NCBI RefSeq assembly: GCF_900176485.1 | Contig: NZ_FWYD01000017.1 | Span: 1 to 64,000, forward strand | DNA: 64,000 nt | Direction of reading: 5' to 3' | Source of the DNA: Primorskyibacter flagellatus | Lineage (GTDB): Bacteria > Pseudomonadota > Alphaproteobacteria > Rhodobacterales > Rhodobacteraceae | Part shown: positions 1 through 8,053 of the stretch, piece after piece | Layout: every line of letters starts with the position of its first letter | Position numbering within the stretch: position 1 is the stretch's first letter | The notes under the pieces: generated by a model | What the model saw: the letters and a program-made list of their open reading frames with translations, nothing else | What the model was told of the DNA's origin: nothing | The model's database searches: none | Position numbers and translations under genes: made by a program

Positions 1-1
1 C

Positions 2-16
2 CATCGTCGTCTCCTT
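2..16 (-). promoter_or_regulatory. Ribosome binding site and start codon of a gene leaving the window on the left
   Basis: Read on the minus strand, an AAGGAG Shine-Dalgarno sequence (positions 16 to 11) stands six bases before an ATG (positions 4 to 2). This is the best ribosome binding site in the first kilobase. It implies that another minus-strand gene starts here and continues outside the window, about 150 bp downstream of the DUF6602 gene. It could therefore be a fifth member of the same operon or island. Nothing can be said of its product. Confidence 0.45.
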
Positions 17-153
17 CTGAATACTCAGAACGAAACTCGCCGTTGGCTCAGTGCAACGGAACCGCAGAAATCAATGGGACGGGGACGGCGCATACGTTGC
101 AGCAGCTCGAAGCCCCTTAGCTCGAGGCAAGAGCGGGTGTTCAGGCGCGCAGA

Positions 154-879
154 CTAATCTGACAGCCAAGCCGCATATGCTTGAATGTCGATCATCGGGA
201 CGGTGCCGCTAAACTGAAGTTGCGAAAGCAGCTTGAACAGAAAGGCGGTTGCCGGTTTTCCACCTGATTGAAAGCTATAATTTCCTGCTGCGTTCTCTGC
301 GTGAAAATACCCGTGACCTGCGACGCAACCGAAGTCGAGCTTACCTTCGTCCTGATCCTCGCCCAGTGCGGCAAGTAGGCTATCGCCGAGGGCAGGTTTC
401 CAGTCGCTCTCAAACGTCAAAAGACCACCATAGATGGGAATTGGTGGCTTCGCTGGATAGGTTCCGCCCGCATGGGGAATCGGCAAACTCGTCCGCCGCA
501 ATCGCCTTACGCTCCGGACTTTTTCCTGAGCGTATCGCACGTGGTCGAGGTTGGCGGATTGCTTTGCCTCGAAAACGGCGTAAACGCTTTCCGCCGGAAT
601 GACGATCTGCCCTTCGTAGTGAAAAATGAAGGGCGAATACTGGCGGTCGTAAATGACAACATCGATTTGTTGGCTAAATGTGCCTTCGCTGTCGACGACA
701 TGTGCGTTATCCGCCCGATACCGCTCTGGAAGATACTTGTTGAAGAGCTCGTTCCAAACACCTTCGCTGGCATCACCCTTGGTTCCGGGGTGCGTCATTG
801 TTCGGCGGATGATTTCGAGGCGCTGCTGAATATCGTCGTGCAGACCCGACAGGACGTTTTTCAGGGACCAGTCACTCAT
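154..879 (-). CDS. DUF6602-like PD-(D/E)xK protein, candidate CBASS effector nuclease
   Basis: A 241-aa soluble protein with no signal peptide or membrane segment. The core, about residues 35-110, has a helix ending GDASEG, then SQQIDVVIYD with Asp73, then VYAVFEAK with Glu104 and Lys106. That D-x(n)-E-x-K spacing fits the PD-(D/E)xK nuclease fold, and the overall pattern resembles DUF6602 proteins. The start codon overlaps the stop of the JAMM-protease gene (ATGA), so the two are probably translationally coupled. It is the last gene of the four-gene operon. The other three genes look like nucleotide synthase, E2-E1 and isopeptidase, so by elimination this is the candidate effector that a nucleotide second messenger would switch on. 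The fold is moderately sure; nuclease activity and the effector role are inference. It could instead be an accessory restriction-like protein. Confidence 0.7.
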   Translation of the reverse strand: MSDWSLKNVLSGLHDDIQQRLEIIRRTMTHPGTKGDASEGVWNELFNKYLPERYRADNAHVVDSEGTFSQQIDVVIYDRQYSPFIFHYEGQIVIPAESVYAVFEAKQSANLDHVRYAQEKVRSVRRLRRTSLPIPHAGGTYPAKPPIPIYGGLLTFESDWKPALGDSLLAALGEDQDEGKLDFGCVAGHGYFHAENAAGNYSFQSGGKPATAFLFKLLSQLQFSGTVPMIDIQAYAAWLSD

Positions 880-1394
880 TTTTCTTCCTCTTCTTCGTCG
901 AAAGCCACGTCCATCGCATCGTGGTCAGCACCTTCGATTTCAACTCCGCAACTCAGTTTGTGGCCCGATCCCAAATAGGTTTGCGCTCCGACACGGACTT
1001 GCCCTTCCTCGTCGAGCCTCACAATAACCAGAAGCAGAAAGTTGACCGCCCCGGCCTGATCGGCAAGTAATTCGTACATGGTGGTTTCATCCCGACAACT
1101 TGGTACGGTCGGGGCCATTGGGTGTGAATGCCACTCTCCCAAGTAATTGAACCGTTCCGGATTGCCGCCTGTTCTTTCGTGCAGGCGCAGGATTTCCTTT
1201 CGTGCGGCGCCACCGCGGCGTTTGAATGTCGTCACCGTCCCGCCCCAAAAGCGCTGGCGCGTCGCCTCGACGATGCGGAAGTCTCCTTCTGCGATCTGTT
1301 CGCCAAAAAGCACGCCCCCGATTTCTCTGAGTCCAGCTCGCTTGAGATCGGAAGCCCATCTTTCAACTATTGCGTTCGGTATCCGCAGTCTCAT
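876..1394 (-). CDS. cap3: JAB/JAMM (MPN) isopeptidase, Cap3-like
   Basis: A 172-aa protein with a complete JAMM zinc-metalloprotease signature: Glu24 in REIGG, then HSHP with His89 and His91, Ser99 and Asp102, which fits H-x-H-x(7)-S-x(2)-D exactly. Cap3-type JAMM proteases of type II CBASS remove the CD-NTase from the targets to which Cap2 attaches it, so the expected role is reversing or regulating that conjugation. The C-terminus ends in a run of acidic residues. The start lies 4 bp after the stop of the E2-E1 gene and its own stop overlaps the next start, so it sits inside a compact operon. No clear Shine-Dalgarno precedes it. The family call is firm; the substrate is inferred from the neighbours. 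Confidence 0.88.
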   Translation of the reverse strand: MRLRIPNAIVERWASDLKRAGLREIGGVLFGEQIAEGDFRIVEATRQRFWGGTVTTFKRRGGAARKEILRLHERTGGNPERFNYLGEWHSHPMAPTVPSCRDETTMYELLADQAGAVNFLLLVIVRLDEEGQVRVGAQTYLGSGHKLSCGVEIEGADHDAMDVAFDEEEEEK

Positions 1395-1398
1395 CGTG

Positions 1399-3090
1399 CT
1401 AACCGGAGAATAGGGATGTGATGAAATCTGCCTCTCCAGCGCTTCCAGCTTCCGTGGACAATGTGCCGCGAACTGGCGCTTCGACGGTTATAGGTCGTGC
1501 GTCAAATGGCCCATTGAACAACCACCCTCGTTTAAGTCCCACGAGATAAGCTTGTGCGTCGTAGTTTGACGGTTCTGCGTCGCTCAGCGTGTCGAGAGCG
1601 AAAGCGGTAATATGGGCAGCGAACGCGGACACATCCGCATCGGTCGCCTGCATTGGGGTCTCCTCGCCGACCGAGCCATCGTAGCCGCGCCCCGCCGCGA
1701 CCGGTGGAGTCTCATCGCTGGTTTCGTAATACTGGTTGATCACCGTTCGAACGTCATATGGCGAGGGATCCCTGTTGATCCGCGCCCGGGCCATTTCGCC
1801 GCCTACACCGCCAGCATAAACCGCGCCCCAAATCAGTGAGCGATTGTGCCGCAGGCTTAGGCCTGCGACATAATTGAACACGTCTGCATTGGCCGTCGCG
1901 TCGATGATGAGATCGCAGGAAGCGAGCGCCTGGCTCACATTGGCTGCTTCCTGGGACGAGACCTGTGCGCCGATTGCGCTCCTCCAGACGCCGATCTCTA
2001 CGTCGCGTCGAACGAGCTGCAGCCGGTGCGCTGTCAGCTCCGCCTTGTGACGTCCGACATCCCGCCAATCCCCGTCATGGCGCTCCAGATTTCCCGCATG
2101 AAGGATGTCGCCATCCACGAGCTCAAAGTGGCATACGCCCGATCTGGCAAGTGACAGAGCGATTTTGGAACCAAGTGAACCGAGGCCGACAATTCCAACC
2201 TTCTTCTTGCGGATCTGGAGCGAGGGCAGGCCCGAGCGATCACCATCAAAGGGAGCCAGGACTGTCGTGAAGCTCATGAGGTCGTCATCATTCGCGAAAT
2301 GGCAAAGCAACCTGAGACTGCCTTCTGATCCACGTAGTATTACCGCCCAGCGTGCGTCCGGCTTCAGGGGAAACCGATCACCCAAGAATTGCTCCAGATC
2401 CCCAAATGTCCTGATCTTTTCCAGTGTTTTCGCCGATGCGCCGGTACTCACGACGACACCGTCAATTTCGACGCACGTTCTTCGCAGAGGTTCCGGCGCG
2501 ACGTGTGTTTTATTATCGTCCCCATCACCGTCCATGGACAGGATGTGCGCCATAAACGTCCGACCACTGCAATAGTCTATCCCGATTTCAATCGGCAGGC
2601 CGTCAGCATCATCATCGGCCAAAATGACCCGCGCCAGCGGGCTAACATAGAATCGTGTCACCTCAGATCGTAACGACAAGATTGCGGGAAAATCGTGTGC
2701 GGATGGCGCATGGATCGCTGCGCCGTCTTCCCCTGGTGTTTCGGTTTCGAGAAGATGCCTTGCGCTCCCGATCATCATCGCGCCGGTCACATCCGGCGAC
2801 CAGTTGTCATTACGAATTTCGAGGCACAGATCGCCGCCTGCACCATATTGATGACCAGACATCCGGGACTCACCATCCACCGGGAAGATGCTTGGTGGTG
2901 AGGCTGGAAATGTATTGTGATAGATCAGCCGAAGCGTGTGGCGGCTGCGCGCGATGGCGATGTCAAAAGCAAGCGTCAGGCGAAGCTGATCGTCCACGGA
3001 CCATGAGGGGTTCTGAAACCAGTCCGCATCCAAGGCCTCAATGGCCTCTCTTTCAGTTCGCAACCGCGCCTGATCAGTCACCCACCACAT
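1399..3090 (-). CDS. cap2: E2-E1 fusion (ubiquitin-transfer-like), Cap2-like
   Basis: A 563-aa two-domain protein. Residues 1-130 form an E2-like domain: LIYHNTFPASPP, then GGDLCLE with candidate catalytic Cys89, then an NWSPD loop. Residues 295-460 are a ThiF/E1 adenylation domain with the nucleotide loop GLGSLG at about 302-307, the acidic VDGD strand and DLIIDATA. In type II CBASS, Cap2 conjugates the C-terminus of the CD-NTase to cellular targets and primes nucleotide synthesis. The gene follows the CD-NTase by 7 bp. Oddity: the last cysteine is Cys392, in SCDLIID at the end of a Rossmann strand. No cysteine occurs in the final 171 residues, where Cap2-type E1 halves normally carry the transfer cysteine. 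The domain call is firm; the mechanism may differ from reference Cap2. Confidence 0.88.
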   Translation of the reverse strand: MWWVTDQARLRTEREAIEALDADWFQNPSWSVDDQLRLTLAFDIAIARSRHTLRLIYHNTFPASPPSIFPVDGESRMSGHQYGAGGDLCLEIRNDNWSPDVTGAMMIGSARHLLETETPGEDGAAIHAPSAHDFPAILSLRSEVTRFYVSPLARVILADDDADGLPIEIGIDYCSGRTFMAHILSMDGDGDDNKTHVAPEPLRRTCVEIDGVVVSTGASAKTLEKIRTFGDLEQFLGDRFPLKPDARWAVILRGSEGSLRLLCHFANDDDLMSFTTVLAPFDGDRSGLPSLQIRKKKVGIVGLGSLGSKIALSLARSGVCHFELVDGDILHAGNLERHDGDWRDVGRHKAELTAHRLQLVRRDVEIGVWRSAIGAQVSSQEAANVSQALASCDLIIDATANADVFNYVAGLSLRHNRSLIWGAVYAGGVGGEMARARINRDPSPYDVRTVINQYYETSDETPPVAAGRGYDGSVGEETPMQATDADVSAFAAHITAFALDTLSDAEPSNYDAQAYLVGLKRGWLFNGPFDARPITVEAPVRGTLSTEAGSAGEADFITSLFSG

Positions 3091-3097
3091 AGGCGGC

Positions 3098-4111
3098 TCA
3101 CGCGAATTTAGCCGGCCGAGCCGACGGCGCGGCTTTGGCGGAGGTGAAACTCAATGGCGACATCGCAGCAGCGGCGCTTTTTGTCGATTGACCTGACTGT
3201 TTTGCCTTCGGGAAACGGTCACCGAATATTCGCCGCCAATAATCGGTCGCCTTGTCCTGGTCACCTTCTTCCAGCGCCTTGGCCGAATCGTCGCGGTGTT
3301 TTTTGATCTTGTCATAGTAGGCGCAGAATTCGTCGCCAGTCACGCCCTCGAGGATATTGCCGCCTGGCACAGCGGGATCTTGCAGGGACGGGCAGATACC
3401 GAGCATCCGTTCGAAGCTGTAGGCATTGACGAATGCGTCGCACCAATCATGAAAGAGCTGTCCGTAATGGGTTTCCATTTCACTGATGTGCGGCGCGATC
3501 AGCGCTTCAAGCCCGAAACTCTTCGGATGGCGGGATACGGTCTTGTTCTGACGCCGCGCCCATTTCACCATCCGTGTCATTGGATTGAACCGACCGGAAC
3601 AACGTGCGTTCTGTGCAGCTGACCAATCCGTATGTTCTTCCGGATCCGTCTCGTACCATTCGCCTGTGTTGCGGTTCCCGATGCGAAAGAGATCGTCCTC
3701 CTGCCGGTCGAGCAGAACCGACACGTCGAGATCAGCCTTGTTCATTGACAGCGCGATCGAGCAGCGATTGCGCTTGATCTTCGTGACTCCGAGCTCATCT
3801 CGCGCCCGGTTCAAAGCCGCAAAAAGTTCATCCATCAACTCCGCTGGGTCTGCAAACCAAGGATGTCCTTCGATCACGACATAGAGGTCAACATCGGGTC
3901 GTTCCGTCGTTTCCCCTTTTTTCGTCGGTCGGATCGCAGTGAACCTTTTGTAGGACCCGCCAAGAAAGACCCGCTTTACCCGCCCCTTGAACGTATCATC
4001 GTTCAAGAGCGCCATGCGGACAGACGTATGGGCGCGCTGACAATTCGCAACCGTCGTATCGCTCGGAGTGATGTCCTTGATGAATTCGGTAAATCTGGCG
4101 TTCGGTGTCAT
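3098..4111 (-). CDS. CD-NTase (SMODS/cGAS-DncV-like nucleotidyltransferase) of a type II CBASS-like operon
   Basis: About 337 aa from the ATG at 4111; a TTG at 4129 would add six residues and neither has a good Shine-Dalgarno. The polymerase-beta-like catalytic core is present: GGSYKRFT at about residue 51, PDVDLYVV with the metal-binding Asp73/Asp75, and ADLDVSVLLD carrying the third acidic residue. Family members make cyclic di- or trinucleotides on phage infection. The C-terminal part keeps WRRIFGDRFPKAK, common in CBASS synthases, followed by a flexible Ser/Ala/Pro-rich tail of about 30 residues ending Lys-Phe-Ala. The C-terminus is the residue that Cap2 conjugates in characterised systems. 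This is the first gene of the operon. Which nucleotide it makes cannot be read from sequence. Confidence 0.88.
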   Translation of the reverse strand: MTPNARFTEFIKDITPSDTTVANCQRAHTSVRMALLNDDTFKGRVKRVFLGGSYKRFTAIRPTKKGETTERPDVDLYVVIEGHPWFADPAELMDELFAALNRARDELGVTKIKRNRCSIALSMNKADLDVSVLLDRQEDDLFRIGNRNTGEWYETDPEEHTDWSAAQNARCSGRFNPMTRMVKWARRQNKTVSRHPKSFGLEALIAPHISEMETHYGQLFHDWCDAFVNAYSFERMLGICPSLQDPAVPGGNILEGVTGDEFCAYYDKIKKHRDDSAKALEEGDQDKATDYWRRIFGDRFPKAKQSGQSTKSAAAAMSPLSFTSAKAAPSARPAKFA

Positions 4112-5315
4112 GGATGGCTCGATGTTCAACTAATGTTCTATCGGGTGTAGCATGTTAAGATATCGAGTGCCAAGTCCTACTACCACAGCTTTTAGTGGCC
4201 ACCTGCACTATTGGGTGCCACATATGGTGCATCTTTGAACGGGAGGGTGGGAGTTCAACCCTCTAAATGAAGCTCAGGAACGTCTGAAAAACATCCCACC
4301 TTTGGAGTGATCTGGTAGGCTTGGGCAATCGTCCAAGGAGCCGTTCCGATGCTAAAGCAGCCCGCCTTTCCCGGTCATCGCTAAGCGCAGACGCGTATGA
4401 CCGACAGTGGTGCCTACTCGTCAGTAAGAGCGGCGAGGCACGGCTCGATCTTGTCATTAAGCAACGCCGCCAGTTCCGTGTCGCCACGCGAATAACCGCC
4501 CGATGCGCTTACGTCATCATCGGATGCCGCGCCTGACACGAAGGTCGTGAAAGAACTGGGAGCGAACGGTGCGAATGATGGGATCCAGCTGGACCAGATC
4601 CAGAAACGCTTCAGCCGTTTGGTGTTCGATCGGGCCAATGATCCGAATCGTAGATGTGTTTGCAAGGGTGCCGGATGGCGATCGGACGTTAGTTCGCGCG
4701 TTTCAGCATAACTCATTGTATTTCCGCTAAGAAAAAATTCTCCGCGACAAAAAACATGTGAACGAGCCGTTCTGGCTAATATCCCGTCTGTCATGATCAA
4801 ACACGCCTGCTCCTCAAAAAAAACCATAAAAATGCTTCGTCTATGGGGAAAGTGACTAACATCATCTTGTGATAGGCCACAAAATGCTGTGGCTCCAAGG
4901 GCGTGACGCCAACGCGCCCTTCTTGACGAAACTGATCGGGTTTCTCCGAGCGAAACGCTCGCACTTCCCGCCATTCCGGAAATCTGTCTGCTCGCTGATG
5001 GCTTGCAGGAAGCATTGCGTGATGCCGGGATGGCCCCAGCGGAGGCGCATTGGGAACTATGACGCTCAGCCAGTACCGCCGCCCCCATCAAGCGGCGGTG
5101 CTGGATCTTGTCGAGCGGAAATTCCGAACCCAGCGCGCATTTTATCTTCGCGCTCGCGGCTTCAAATACAACGTCTTTCCCCGGCCACAATGCTCGTTCG
5201 ATGGTCCAACTCAAGGGAGCCTTACAACCGGACAAATATTCTTAACGCATGCAGCAAACCTGACGCCGACTGATCCGGCAAATCCATCAATCCCAGGCAT
5301 GCAAAGGAGTAGAAC
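4112..5315. other. 1.2-kb stretch without an assignable intact gene
   Basis: The promoter of the CBASS-like operon must lie near 4130-4200. Further right are frame-broken coding-like fragments: on the minus strand at about 4530-4690 and 4414-4520, and on the plus strand a short frame ending at 5062 whose stop overlaps (ATGA) an ATG at 5059 that opens a frame to 5337. The last overlaps the good start at 5316 and its C-terminus looks random. I recognise no family in any of them. The region most resembles decayed plasmid or island genes. Confidence 0.4.
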
Positions 5316-5666
5316 ATGCTTAAAGCCACCGACCTGACCCTCGACCCAAAGCTCAATGGGGGAATTTCTGCAGCGGGAGAACACCTCCGCGAATATGGGA
5401 ACAGCCTGTGTCATCTTCTCGACGAACTCGATGAACCACTTGGGCTCGACGCGCTCTGTGATCTGCACGGCGAGTTCGAAAAACCTTTCCCTAAAATGGA
5501 CGTAATCGAAAGCGCTTTACGTGACATCGAGAGGGTGCTGGCCCGGCAAACCACTTCGTCACTCGATCGTCTCGGGCGAGAACGGAATTTCTACGCCTCC
5601 GACGCTACCCGCTGGCATGGCGCTCGGGTGAGTGAACTTCTCGTTCGCTTCTCTACCGAAGACTGA
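5316..5666 (+). CDS. Hypothetical 116-aa protein
   Basis: A short soluble protein with no recognisable domain, membrane segment or signal peptide. The start is strongly supported by AAAGGAG placed 7 bases before ATG. A good rho-independent terminator follows 15 bases after the stop, so this is a complete single-gene transcription unit, unlike the debris around it. The sequence is acidic and helical in character: it has LLDELDEP and DVIESALRDIERVL in the first 80 residues and a basic C-terminal part with two Trp/Tyr-containing stretches. It lies between the CBASS-like operon and the mobile-element remnants, so it is accessory. I do not recognise the family and give no function. Confidence 0.6.
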   Translation: MLKATDLTLDPKLNGGISAAGEHLREYGNSLCHLLDELDEPLGLDALCDLHGEFEKPFPKMDVIESALRDIERVLARQTTSSLDRLGRERNFYASDATRWHGARVSELLVRFSTED

Positions 5667-5680
5667 AACTCGAAAATGGT

Positions 5681-5710
5681 TGCGCCCAGTGCTTGGGCGC
5701 AGCTTTTTTT
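5681..5710 (+). terminator. Rho-independent terminator after the 116-aa gene
   Basis: A perfect 8-bp stem (TGCGCCCA / TGGGCGCA, 5681-5688 and 5694-5701) with a 5-base loop is followed by seven T at 5704-5710. Confidence 0.85.
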
Positions 5711-6544
5711 ACTTGAGCTGCCAACTCAGAGATACTGAGAGTAAGTCGGGTTGAACTGCTGGATATAGCGTCAAACCCTCGAAATCCTCGTGATGAGCTT
5801 TGGTGTTGCCCCAAGATGAGGTGTAGTTCGTTCTCCGGTTGGGTATCGAGGCATTTTTACAGGGCGGTGATTTTCGCCGGGACCATGGTTTTATCCGCAC
5901 AGATGTCGGCGACGGTTTCCAGTGTCTTGCAGCGGCCTGCGAACTCCCAATCATCGTTGTGCTCTTCCAGAGAACGTCGATGGCCGCCCAGCATTCCGCG
6001 CGGGCTTCGCCTGAGCTACGCATGGCTCCACTCAGCCCGCGCTACCGTCGGAATAACATCAGGTCCGGTGGCATCACTTGAGCTTTCTCTAACAGGGAAT
6101 TGGGATGTCGATTGCGTCCAAGCGGGAAATGCTGGATCGTCCTGAAAACCGCATTTCGGAGGCGGGCAACCCGCGTTGATTCTGAATGTCGATTTTCAAA
6201 CAAGAAGCGCGCGAAACTATGCTATGCACAAAGAAATCTTTGTCCCGCAGATTTCAGAAAAACAAGAATGTATACTTTTCAATTGCTTACATGTTCTTGC
6301 AACTTTGCTTGCACAATGCTCGCAAGTTCTGGAAATGTACAAAGAAGCGCTGGGCATGAACTGATTTTAACATAAGCACATGTTATTAATATACAATCTC
6401 GGCATCTTGTGATGCCGGGATCTTGCTTTGTGACGACCTGCCTCAGATTGACGTTAAGGTTGAACAACTCTGTCTGCTGATCGGCAGCGCATCCGCAATG
6501 AGCGATTATCCAGTTTCCGGTCGCGTTCGCGCGGGCGGCGCAGA
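5711..6544. other. Non-coding or decayed DNA, AT-rich at 6180-6420
   Basis: No convincing gene was found. A 62-codon frame at 6176-6364 lies in unusually AT-rich DNA and has no Shine-Dalgarno, so I do not call it. The base composition shift and the transposase remnants that follow point to a mosaic of inserted and deleted DNA. Confidence 0.4.
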
Positions 6545-6689
6545 GCGCGGCCGACCCCAGCACGCTGAAAGCTCTCGCTTCAGCGCGCTGCGCCTCTTCG
6601 CTGGAGAAGCCTGCTGCGATGCCCTGCCAGAAACGACACAAATTCTCACGTTGCCAGGCTGGCAACTCATGTCGGATCGCATCTGCTGA
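6545..6689 (-). pseudogene. Possible IS30-family transposase N-terminal fragment
   Basis: A minus-strand frame reads AWQRENLCRFWQGIAAG and then FSSEEA, which resembles the N-terminal helix-turn-helix opening of IS30-type transposases (a Phe-Trp-x-x-Ile-Ala-x-Gly-x-Ser-Ser-Glu pattern). After about residue 50 the similarity is lost and no catalytic region follows. This is a short remnant and the family call is tentative. Confidence 0.35.
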
Positions 6690-6754
6690 AAATATGCTGC
6701 GGTTCGGTTGCGGGGTTGCTCGGTGAACTGGATGCCGTTGTCCATGGCTCGGCA

Positions 6755-6889
6755 TTTGTTTTCCTCCCGCCAGTCTTCAAGCATTTTTCGAGCGTTGCGC
6801 AATGTGGCAAATAGCGTTTCATTAAGGCATTCGTCTCTCGGTTTGCCGCTGAAACTTTTGATGAAACCGCGGCGGAAAAGCAAAGCCAT
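6755..6889 (-). pseudogene. IS3-family transposase (OrfB) C-terminal fragment
   Basis: About 40 residues match the end of the IS3 OrfB integrase core: GFIKSFSGKPRDECLNE, then LFATLRNARKMLEDWR. This corresponds to the conserved region around the last catalytic Glu (FIESFNG...DECLNE...L..AR..LE.WR). The frame then runs into unrelated sequence instead of the usual YN..RPH motif. The rest of the element is missing, so it is a dead fragment. Confidence 0.7.
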
Positions 6890-6977
6890 AATGGAACAGG
6901 GGCGGAACAGAAACGTGATGACCGGACTGATAACTGGTTGACGGGCAGATTTAAAAAATCTAATGACGCCAGTACAC

Positions 6978-7053
6978 AGGGGTATAGCTCAGCTGGAAGA
7001 GCGACGGTCTCCAAAACCGTAGGTCGTGGGTTCGAGCCCCTCTGCCCCTGCCA
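6978..7053 (+). tRNA. trnW: tRNA-Trp (anticodon CCA)
   Basis: A 76-nt cloverleaf. The acceptor stem AGGGGTA/TGCCCCT pairs fully (one G-T), the D arm TAGCTCAGCTGGAAGAGC is standard, and the anticodon stem ACGGT/ACCGT encloses the loop CTCCAAA with anticodon CCA. The T loop is TTCGAGC, and G-CCA is encoded at the 3' end. Remnants of a tyrosine integrase begin 66 bp past the 3' end, as expected for a tRNA used as an attachment site. Confidence 0.96.
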
Positions 7054-7118
7054 CTGAAATCATTGAAGAATTACGAAAAATCCTAGTTGACGCCGCGAGC
7101 CAGTTTTCAGGCCCGCTG

Positions 7119-7255
7119 TCAAGGTATGACCCGTAATAGGGACGCTTTGGACAGTTCGACCATGAGCCTGTTGGCCGAATCGGTCGACATGGCAACGTAT
7201 GTTTCGATGGTTTTTGGGTGTGCTGGATCGACCACCCCATCTGCGTGGCGATTTC
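7119..7255 (-). pseudogene. int: Tyrosine recombinase (phage-type integrase) C-terminal remnant
   Basis: Reading the minus strand with one frame correction within the run CAAAAACC near 7215 gives EIATQMGWSIQHTQ, then TIETYVAMSTDSANRLMVELSK and a stop at 7119. This is the C-terminal end of an island/phage integrase: a helix equivalent to EIA..tGWS, then the Y-containing helix. The upstream catalytic Arg and His boxes are missing or fused to an IS66 fragment. The position just beside tRNA-Trp and the orientation towards it are typical of an old integrative element. The gene is clearly broken. Confidence 0.6.
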
Positions 7256-7284
7256 ACTTAAGGTTGCGTGCCGCGCGTGTCAGG

Positions 7285-7408
7285 CAGGTGCAGGGCGACG
7301 CGGTCCTCAGGCGGCTAATATCGCACATCCTTTTCGACGGCATAGAGTCTGGCGATGCGTTCTATGGCTACCTTGGTGATGGTCGATCCATCGCGTTCGA
7401 AGACATAG
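7285..7408 (-). pseudogene. IS66-family transposase fragment
   Basis: The minus-strand frame reads YVFERDGSTITKVAIERIARLYAVEKDVR, an in-frame stop, then PPEDRVALH. This matches the internal IS66 transposase segment normally reading AI.RIA.LYAVEKEARG..PEERVALRQ. Both flanks are unrelated, and the downstream side passes directly into integrase-like sequence. It is a fragment with no functional element left. Confidence 0.6.
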
Positions 7409-7413
7409 CAATT

Positions 7414-8053
7414 GTCACGTGTGTCATTCCATGTGTTACATCACGCCGGAGAGAACAGCCATCAACCTACTGAAAATATCTGACTTTCATGTCAATGATT
7501 GGTGCCGAGGAGCGGATGAAGTGGCAGATAAAACCCCTTGTTTTTCAGGGCGTTGGTTAGCACGATCGGGGTCGTTTATGTAGTGAATGTGTAGTGGTCT
7601 TCGACCGTTGTCGGGAGGGGAGCGTGCTTCAAGGCAATAGGCGTTTGCATCACAGGCTATTCCTACGCTTCCGGGCCGAAACCAGCCCAGAGCGGACCCA
7701 TATCATGTGACCAGCCAGCCGAGGGCGCACATGAAGGGGGCAGTGCGAAGCCGTCATTCGCCGCAACTGCAAGCCGAGCATACCTCGAACGTTGAAGCCG
7801 ACATTCAGTCTGCCGCCAAAGTTCTCATCCCGCTGCGACGCCGCAGGTCGGCTTCGGCGCTCCCCATTTCGTCATTCAGTCGTTTTTCATGGTGCCGGGG
7901 TGAATGCGGCCGCGACGTTCCATCGACAAAATTTCCAGTTCTCCAGAAACCAGAGAGTTGTATGTGAAGACGCTTTTCGGCTTCTGGGGGCAGGGCGGAT
8001 TTTAAGGTAGAGAATTGGCCATATCCTCAAATCAGCACACTGTGTGAAAGATA
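7414..8053. other. Decayed spacer without recognisable genes
   Basis: Short overlapping frames on both strands here lack Shine-Dalgarno sequences and family resemblance. I see no RNA gene, terminator or complete insertion sequence. Confidence 0.4.

Noticed and set aside
4414-5235. 273-codon minus-strand frame upstream of the CBASS-like operon
   Set aside because: Coding-like stretches appear in other frames across the same DNA and there is no credible start. It is more likely decayed sequence than one gene.
6176-6364. 62-codon frame in AT-rich DNA
   Set aside because: No Shine-Dalgarno, no family resemblance; AT-rich DNA gives chance frames.
7707-8010. Two overlapping plus-strand frames of 72-86 codons
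   Set aside because: Low-quality composition and no start signals within a decayed region.
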